In this document: piece by piece, positions 1 through 5,196 of the stretch
Layout of the letters: each line of letters begins with the position of its first letter
Position numbering within the stretch: position 1 is the stretch's first letter
NCBI GenBank assembly: GCA_023416875.1
Contig: JAEZGT010000406.1
Location: 1 to 5,196 of the forward strand
Reading direction: 5' to 3'
From: Pseudomonadota bacterium
GTDB lineage: Bacteria; Pseudomonadota; Gammaproteobacteria; Pseudomonadales; Cellvibrionaceae
DNA: 5,196 nt
The notes under the pieces: model-generated
What the model was told of the DNA's origin: nothing
Database searches by the model: none
Seen by the model: only the letters and a program-made list of their open reading frames with translations
Made by a program: the position numbers and the translations under genes

Positions 1-79
1 CCTCCCAACTGTCGAAAAAACCTACGGTATCGATAATATCGTCGGCGGTAATGGTGCTGCCGAATGGACTGGTGTTCAT
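1..79 (-). CDS. sufE: SufE, cysteine desulfuration protein (N-terminal fragment, cut by window edge)
   Basis: The frame starts at ATG (79..77), one base inside the TGA stop of sufT (TGATG overlap), and runs off the left edge after 26 codons. The visible peptide begins MNTSPFGSTITADDI and ends near FFDSWE, which resembles the N-terminus of SufE/CsdE proteins, where a short PFG-T-T segment precedes the first helix. In this family SufE takes a persulfide from the SufS active-site cysteine and hands it to SufB. The acceptor cysteine (about residue 51 in E. coli) lies beyond the edge and cannot be checked. Translation is probably coupled to sufT: the nearest AGGA lies within the sufT end, about 11 bases upstream, a rather long spacing. 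The identity rests on a short peptide plus strong operon context. Confidence 0.87.
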   Translation of the reverse strand, partial: MNTSPFGSTITADDIIDTVGFFDSWE

Positions 80-615
80 CAGTAAAACATTCCTGTTTCC
101 AATTGCGCTTCCTCCGACATCATATGGCGGCTCCAAGGTGGGTCGAACACCAGTTCAACGTCCACGGATTTGACATTGGGCACTAAAGCAACCCGATATT
201 TCACGTCCCCTACCAGCACAGGACCCATGCCGCACCCTGGAGCCGTGAGTGTCATATCAATGGTGACATTGCCGCTTTCCTGATTGATTGCAACTTTATA
301 GATAAGACCCAGACTTTTTAAATTCACCGGAATTTCCGGGTCGTAAACCGTTTCCAGCGCTTGCCAAACCTGTTCTTCGTGAATTTTGCCGTCCGCAGGG
401 TTTTCGAAAGTAAGTTCGAATTTTTCCATGCCCAGCGCATCAGCATCGGTGCCATCTACACGCACCATATTACCTTGATACACAATCGTAAAATTGCCGC
501 CGAGAGCCTGCGTCACTGTGACAAAGGTATGGGCCGGAATGGTAATCGGTGTGCCCACCGGAACAAGCCGGCCTGGGCATTCTCTTACAGTGGCCACCAC
601 GCGCTGTTCAGACAT
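79..615 (-). CDS. sufT: SufT, long-form DUF59/MIP18-family Fe-S maturation factor
   Basis: A 178-residue protein if started at the ATG at 615..613. This start is preferred over an in-frame TTG at 627, because GGAA sits 6 bases before the ATG while the TTG has no purine-rich site. The C-terminal half (about residues 78-178) is a DUF59/MIP18 domain with DPEIPV at 92-97, LGLIY at 102-106 and TAPGCGMGP at 124-132, holding the conserved Cys128. The tail DPPWSRHMMSEEA (158-170) is typical of SufT. The first 75 or so residues form the extra N-terminal domain that marks the long SufT family (TIGR03406, from memory) and contain Cys13. SufT members are accessory factors in Fe-S protein maturation; the exact chemistry is not settled. 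It lies 20 bases after the A-type carrier and overlaps sufE by one base, so it is co-transcribed with the sulfur-transfer genes. Confidence 0.93.
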   Translation of the reverse strand: MSEQRVVATVRECPGRLVPVGTPITIPAHTFVTVTQALGGNFTIVYQGNMVRVDGTDADALGMEKFELTFENPADGKIHEEQVWQALETVYDPEIPVNLKSLGLIYKVAINQESGNVTIDMTLTAPGCGMGPVLVGDVKYRVALVPNVKSVDVELVFDPPWSRHMMSEEAQLETGMFY

Positions 616-627
616 AATTTTTTCCAA
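616..627 (-). promoter_or_regulatory. Ribosome binding site deciding the sufT start
   Basis: On the minus strand the bases before the ATG at 615 read TTGGAAAAAATT. GGAA (625..622) with a 6-base spacer is a plausible Shine-Dalgarno site. The in-frame TTG at 627..625 overlaps this site and is therefore unlikely to be the start. Confidence 0.6.
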
Positions 628-635
628 TATTGCTG

Positions 636-1001
636 TTACACGCTGAAACTTTCGCCACAGCCACAGGCATCTTTCACATTAGGATTGTTCATGACGAGAT
701 TGCGGTTGAGCCCCATCTGCGTCAGATCGATCTCCAGCCCTTTCAATGCGCTAAGGCAACCAGTTTCCACGTAGAGATCGACGTCCTCGGCTAGGGTACG
801 GGTAGTATCGCCAGACGCCGGTCCATCCACTTCCTCGATCACGTATTTAAATCCGGTGCAGCCGCTTTCTTTGAGACTGATGCGCACACCTTTTTTAGTG
901 TTCTTGCTGAGCAGGCGGCGAAAATGCGCAATGGCTGCGTCAGTCACCTTAATCGAATCGATCAAATCGCGAGGATTACTGCTGTAGGTTTCCACGGACA
1001 T
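636..1001 (-). CDS. sufA: A-type Fe-S cluster carrier (SufA/IscA/HesB family)
   Basis: A 121-residue protein starting at ATG 1001 with GGAG (1013..1010) 8 bases upstream, and ending in TAA. It carries the three invariant cysteines of A-type carriers: Cys48 in ESGCTGF, and Cys113 and Cys115 in the C-terminal CGCGESF motif. In the family these bind or hand over an Fe-S cluster between the scaffold and target proteins in the cytoplasm. The length is close to E. coli SufA (122 aa). A fourth cysteine, Cys82, is not part of the family signature. The protein could equally be called IscA- or HesB-like, because motif sequence alone does not separate SufA, IscA and ErpA; the symbol sufA rests on its position 18 bases after the sufS stop. 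Unlike the E. coli operon, where sufA is first, here it follows sufS. Confidence 0.93.
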   Translation of the reverse strand: MSVETYSSNPRDLIDSIKVTDAAIAHFRRLLSKNTKKGVRISLKESGCTGFKYVIEEVDGPASGDTTRTLAEDVDLYVETGCLSALKGLEIDLTQMGLNRNLVMNNPNVKDACGCGESFSV

Positions 1002-1019
1002 AAAACAATCTCCGCCTTG

Positions 1020-2240
1020 CTAAAGCAAAAAAGTTTTGACTTTGTTGATGGCGGCAAACAGGCGCTGCAAATCGTCCATATTGTTATAGATGGACAAAGA
1101 AGCCCGCACAGTGCCAGGAATATGAAGATGCGCCATTAACGGCTGCGCACAATGGTGGCCGGTGCGCACCGCCACCCCTTGATGATCCAACAAAGTTCCG
1201 ACATCAGCAGGATGTGCGCCGGGAATTAAAAAGCTGTACACACCTGCGGCGTGCCGCGGCGTGCCTATGCGTTGCAGACCATTTTCCTCGCCCATGAGAA
1301 TCGCCGCCTGCAACAAATTATTTTCATAAACTTGCAGCGCGGTGCGATCCTGAGCGGCGAGATAATCCAGCGCAACCGCCATACCTATGGCACCGGCTAT
1401 ATCGGGTGTACCCGCTTCGAATTTATAGGGCAGCTGATTGAAAGTGGTATTGGCAAAACTCACCGTTTCAATCATTTCACCACCGCCTTGATACGGCGGC
1501 ATTTGCTCCAACAACGACTCCCGCCCCCAAAGAGCGCCTACGCCCGTCGGCCCAAATGCTTTGTGGCCGGAAAATGCGTAAAAATCGCAACCCAGATCCT
1601 GCACATTCACAGGTAAATGCGCGATTGCCTGCGCGCCATCCACCAATACCTTCGCACCAACGGCGTGAGCTTCGCGCACCATGTCCTTAATGGGATTAAC
1701 CGTACCGAGAGCGTTGGATACGTGGTTGACTGCAACGATTTTTACTCGCTCATCCAGCAGTGATTTGTATGCCGCCAAATCCAGATCGCCGCGATTGTCG
1801 ATGGGAACGGGCACAACCGACGCGCCCCGCTCCGCCGCGATCAACTGCCACGGCACTATATTGGAGTGGTGCTCCAGCATGGAGATGAGGATTTTATCGC
1901 CGGGCTGCAGCGCAATGCGTCCGTAGGAACTCGCCACCAGATTAATCGACTCGGTGGTTCCCCGCGTCCAAATAACCTGTTCCGCTTTTGGGCTACCGAT
2001 AAATGCAGCAACTCTTTTGCGTGCATTTTCAAATGCAGTGGTTGCGCGATCTGCCAGCGCGTGCGCGGCACGATGAACATTGGAATTGTCTTCGCGATAA
2101 TAATGATCCAGTGCATCGATCACTACCTGTGGCTTCTGCGTAGTAGCGGCGCTGTCCAGATAAACCAGAGGCTGGCCGTGGACGTGCTGCTGCAGAATTG
2201 GAAAATCCCGGCGTATTTTTTCTGGATCGAAATGACTCAC
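1020..2240 (-). other. sufS: SufS moiety, possible independently translated cysteine desulfurase (internal GTG start)
   Basis: Starting at the in-frame GTG 2240..2238 gives a 406-residue protein beginning MSHFDPEKIRRDFPIL, the same length as E. coli SufS. The reaction in this family is L-cysteine to L-alanine, leaving a persulfide on the active-site cysteine, which is transferred to SufE. In this numbering the PLP lysine is Lys227, the cysteine Cys364 and the substrate-binding arginine Arg379. A Shine-Dalgarno-like GGAG lies 6 bases upstream. This entry records a possible second product of the fused frame; whether it is made cannot be told from sequence. If an indel hides the sufD stop, this would simply be the normal sufS gene. 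Confidence 0.6.
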
Positions 2241-3592
2241 TTCGCTCTCCACATGATTACCTTTCTGTTCCGGCGCATCCAGCAAATGGCGCACCAGGGA
2301 CGGATCCTGCGCGAACCACTGACTCAACACCGGACGCAAATAACTCACCAGCGCCGGTTGGCTCAATTTATCGATCAATTCGTTGATAAATCCGAAGCTC
2401 AGCATCACTTCCGCCTCACGCTGGGATATTCCACGAGTGCGGAAATAATGCAGCGCATTCGCGTCCAGCCTAGCAACTGTTGCGCCGTGGGCGCACTGCA
2501 CATCATCAGCGTAAATTTCCAGTTCAGGCTTAGTATCCACTTCCGCCTTGTCACTCAACAGTAGATTTTTGTTGCTGAGCTGCGCCAGGGTTTTCTGCGC
2601 GTTGGGGTGAATGTGAATGCGTCCGTTAAAAACCGCTTTGGCACTGTCGGCCACTATGCCGCGGAACACTTCCTGCGTCGTGCAATGGGGCACACGATGC
2701 TCAATACAGGTGTGATAGTCGATCTGCTGGTTTTCCCGCGGCAGATATACGCCATTCAATACGCAGTCGGCGCCGGGACCATTGTGGTTGACGACTACGT
2801 CAATACGCTTCAACGCGCTGCCCAGAGCCAGGTGAAAACTATTAAAACGGGAATTAGCCCCGAGCGCGGCGTACACCCCGCCGACATGCAACGCACCCGG
2901 CCCTTCCAGATGCAGCCGCTGGTGCTCACACTGCGCGCCTTCGCCAAGGCTGATTTCGGTAACACCATGTGTAAAGCAGGACTGTGTTTCACCAGACGAA
3001 ACGAATTGTTCCAACACAGCGGCTGAGGCATTCGCCTCCAGCAATACCAACAGGCGTTGAGGAACATGAAAGGCGTTCTCGCTGACACTGGTCAGCCAGA
3101 CGATTTGCACCGGCTTTTGCAGCTGCACATTTTTACCAATGCGCAAAAACACACCTGCATCAAGCAGCTGATTATTCACCGCCGCAAATAAATGCCGCTC
3201 CGGTTCTACCACACTGCCGATCCCGGCACGAATTTTTGCGGCTTGATCGGCATTGGCGTCCGCAAAGGAAACCAGGTCCACATTGGCCGGCAGATCAGTG
3301 ATGTCAGACAAAGCCGCAGAATAAACACCATTGACGAAAACCAACCGATGCGCGGAAAAACCCTTGATCGCAAACGCGTCGGCCAGGCCAGCCAAATCTC
3401 CAGGCAAATGCCCGCGCCGCGCAAAATAATCCGTCTGTTCAAGTGCGCGCAGCGAGGTGTATTTCCACTGCTCGGTTTTGCGCGTTGGCCAGCTCGCTCC
3501 GCGCAATACGGCCGCGCCCGCCGCATTAATTCCGCGCAGCCAATCCGGGCTTTGTGGTTTGATTTCCGCCAACCGCTGGAGAACTTGCGTCA

Positions 3593-3593
<1 letters not shown>
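1020..3593 (-). CDS. sufD/sufS: SufD-SufS fusion: Fe-S scaffold subunit joined to cysteine desulfurase
   Basis: One uninterrupted 857-residue frame from ATG 3593 to TAG 1020. The start overlaps the sufC stop by one base (TGATG), with GAGG (3604..3601) 7 bases upstream. Residues 1 to about 440 are SufD: an N-terminal helical part with KTEQWKYTSLRAL (39-51), a beta-helix core, and the conserved C-terminal block with VDTKPELEIYADDV (352-365), Cys367 and His369 in CAHGAT, and FRTRGISQREAE (384-395). The His369 equivalent in E. coli SufD (His360) helps form the cluster assembly site with SufB. Residues about 440-452 form a short polar linker. Residues 452-857 are SufS, a PLP-dependent group V-type desulfurase: DSAATTQKP (480-488), EHHSN (574-578), Asp652 in VDGAQ, the PLP lysine Lys678 in SGHK, the catalytic Cys815 in RTGHHCAQP, and Arg830. 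Subtracting 451 gives 364 and 379 for the last two, matching E. coli SufS Cys364 and Arg379. Both halves look functional. Free sufD and sufS are the usual arrangement, so the fusion is the odd point here; an unnoticed one-base indel near 2260 is the alternative. Confidence 0.9.
2238..2250 (-). promoter_or_regulatory. Internal ribosome binding site and GTG at the SufD-SufS junction
   Basis: The minus strand reads GGAGAGCGAAGTG: GGAG (2250..2247), a 6-base spacer, then GTG (2240..2238) in frame with the fusion. Spacing and sequence suit initiation of a free SufS. It lies exactly at the boundary where SufS homology begins, which argues against chance. Confidence 0.55.
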
Positions 3594-4342
<749 letters not shown>

Positions 4343-4363
4343 TAACTACGTTCTCCGATGTTT

Positions 4364-4377
4364 GCGCAGATCTGCGC
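4364..4377. repeat. Perfect 14-bp palindrome in the sufB-sufC gap
   Basis: GCGCAGATCTGCGC is its own reverse complement and is centred in the 64-base gap between the sufB stop and the sufC start, 7 bases upstream of the CGGAG ribosome binding region. As RNA it could form a 5-bp GC-rich hairpin with a GATC loop. No U-run follows, so it is not a typical intrinsic terminator. A role in mRNA processing or in setting sufB/sufC ratios is possible but unproven; a short palindrome may also be chance. Confidence 0.5.
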
Positions 4378-4406
4378 CATTCAAACAATAATGAAACCGG
4401 CGATGA

Positions 4407-5196
4407 TCAACCGACCGAACCTTCAAGGCTGACTTCCAGAAGTTTGCCCGCCTCCACTGCAAATTCCATGGGCAATTCTTTAAACACTTCTTTGCAGAAG
4501 CCGTTGACGATCATGGACACGGCTTTTTCCGCGCTGATGCCGCGCTGCTGGCATAAATACAATTGGTCATCACTGACTTTTGATGTGGTGGCCTCGTGTT
4601 CAATCACGGCAGAAGGATTTTTACTTTCGATGTAGGGAAAAGTGTGCGCAGCGCATTGATCGCCGATCAGCAGCGAATCGCACTGGGTGTAATTGCGCGC
4701 ACCACTTGCGCCCGGATTCATACGCACGAGGCCACGATAAGCGTTGGAGCTTTTACCGGCGGAAATACCCTTGGACACAATGGTGGAGCGGGTATTTTTG
4801 CCCAGGTGGATCATTTTCGTCCCGGTATCCGCCTGCTGGAAATTGTTGGTCAGCGCGACGGAATAAAATTCGCCGATACTGTTGTCGCCTTTCAAAATGC
4901 AGCTCGGGTACTTCCAGGTAACAGCGGAGCCGGTCTCCACCTGAGTCCAGGAAACTCGCGCATTAGTGTGTGCAACCGCGCGTTTAGTGACAAAGTTATA
5001 AATACCGCCTTTACCTTCCGCATCACCGGGGTACCAATTCTGCACAGTGGAATATTTAATGAAAGCATTATCCAGCGCGACTAATTCCACTACCGCTGCG
5101 TGCAATTGATTTTCGTCGCGCATAGGTGCGGTACAACCTTCCAGATAACTCACTTGGCTGCCCTCGTCCGCAATAATCAGCGTGCGCTCGAACTGG
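4407..5196 (-). CDS. sufB: SufB, Fe-S scaffold subunit (C-terminal part, start lies beyond window)
   Basis: The frame is open at the right edge and ends in TGA (4409..4407). It encodes 262 complete residues, starting QFERTLIIADEGSQ and running on through a GTG at 5153 that is internal, not a start. Conserved SufB features are EGCTAPMRDENQ (Cys21 of the fragment), TQCDS (Cys172), IEHEATTS (Glu199, His200, Glu201) and the ending LLEVSLEGSVG. Counting back from the C-terminus, Cys21 and Cys172 match E. coli SufB Cys254 and Cys405, and the Glu-His-Glu matches 432-434, so this half is collinear without indels between those points. SufB receives sulfur from SufE and builds the nascent cluster at the SufB-SufD interface, with Cys405 and Glu434 implicated in E. 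coli. The full protein should be roughly 480-495 residues, so a little under half is missing. It is the most upstream visible gene; promoter and regulator are out of view. Confidence 0.97.
   Translation of the reverse strand, partial: QFERTLIIADEGSQVSYLEGCTAPMRDENQLHAAVVELVALDNAFIKYSTVQNWYPGDAEGKGGIYNFVTKRAVAHTNARVSWTQVETGSAVTWKYPSCILKGDNSIGEFYSVALTNNFQQADTGTKMIHLGKNTRSTIVSKGISAGKSSNAYRGLVRMNPGASGARNYTQCDSLLIGDQCAAHTFPYIESKNPSAVIEHEATTSKVSDDQLYLCQQRGISAEKAVSMIVNGFCKEVFKELPMEFAVEAGKLLEVSLEGSVG

Noticed and set aside
616..627. In-frame TTG start for sufT at 627, giving 182 residues
   Set aside because: The TTG overlaps the GGAA that best serves the ATG at 615, has no ribosome binding site of its own, and would add only four residues (MEKI) not needed by the family.
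361..774. 137-codon plus-strand frame opposite sufT and sufA
   Set aside because: Antisense to two confidently identified genes, crosses their junction, and encodes no recognisable motif.
2238..2264. Programmed frameshift site between sufD and sufS
   Set aside because: The two domains are already in the same frame, and no slippery heptamer is present at the junction, so recoding is not needed to explain a fused product.
1866..2564. 232-codon plus-strand frame opposite the fusion gene
   Set aside because: It lies wholly antisense to well-conserved SufD and SufS coding sequence, shows no recognisable domain, and its composition looks like a reverse-complement shadow.
4364..4377. Intrinsic terminator after sufB
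   Set aside because: The stem is only about 5 bp and no T-run follows on the minus strand; the bases after it lead directly into the sufC ribosome binding site.
5151..5153. GTG at 5153 as the start of a 248-residue gene
   Set aside because: The frame continues upstream to the window edge with recognisable SufB sequence (FERTLIIADEG), so this GTG is an internal valine codon.

Overview
The window is one continuous stretch of a SUF iron-sulfur cluster assembly operon, read entirely from the minus strand. It enters at the right edge inside a gene and leaves at the left edge inside another. In transcription order it holds: the C-terminal half of sufB (open at the right edge), sufC, a single long reading frame joining sufD and sufS (857 aa), an A-type Fe-S carrier (sufA/iscA-like), the long form of sufT, and the first 26 codons of sufE (cut by the left edge). 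Gene junctions are tight: sufC/sufD and sufT/sufE each overlap by one base (TGATG), sufS/sufA and sufA/sufT are about 20 bases apart, and the only sizeable gap is 64 bases between sufB and sufC. No stretch of 300 bases lacks a gene. No RNA gene, mobile element, CRISPR array, promoter or strong terminator is visible; the promoter and any regulator would lie to the right of the window, beyond sufB.

The genes form one pathway. SufS takes sulfur from cysteine and passes it as a persulfide to SufE. SufE delivers it to the SufB-SufC-SufD scaffold, where the SufC ATPase drives assembly. The A-type carrier moves the finished cluster to target proteins, and SufT is an accessory maturation factor. All catalytic residues checked are present, so the system looks intact.

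The organism is most likely a gammaproteobacterium: SufB and SufS align closely, by position, with my recollection of the E. coli proteins, and a SufE-type sulfur acceptor is used. The order B-C-D-S-A-T-E differs from sufABCDSE of enterobacteria. A narrower placement, such as a marine Cellvibrio-like lineage, would be a guess.

The main oddity is the in-frame SufD-SufS junction. No stop codon separates the two proteins, yet a Shine-Dalgarno-like GGAG and an in-frame GTG sit exactly where a free-standing 406-residue SufS would start. Either this is a real fusion that may also release free SufS, or a one-base indel at the end of sufD has hidden the stop. Everything else looks like an ordinary suf operon.
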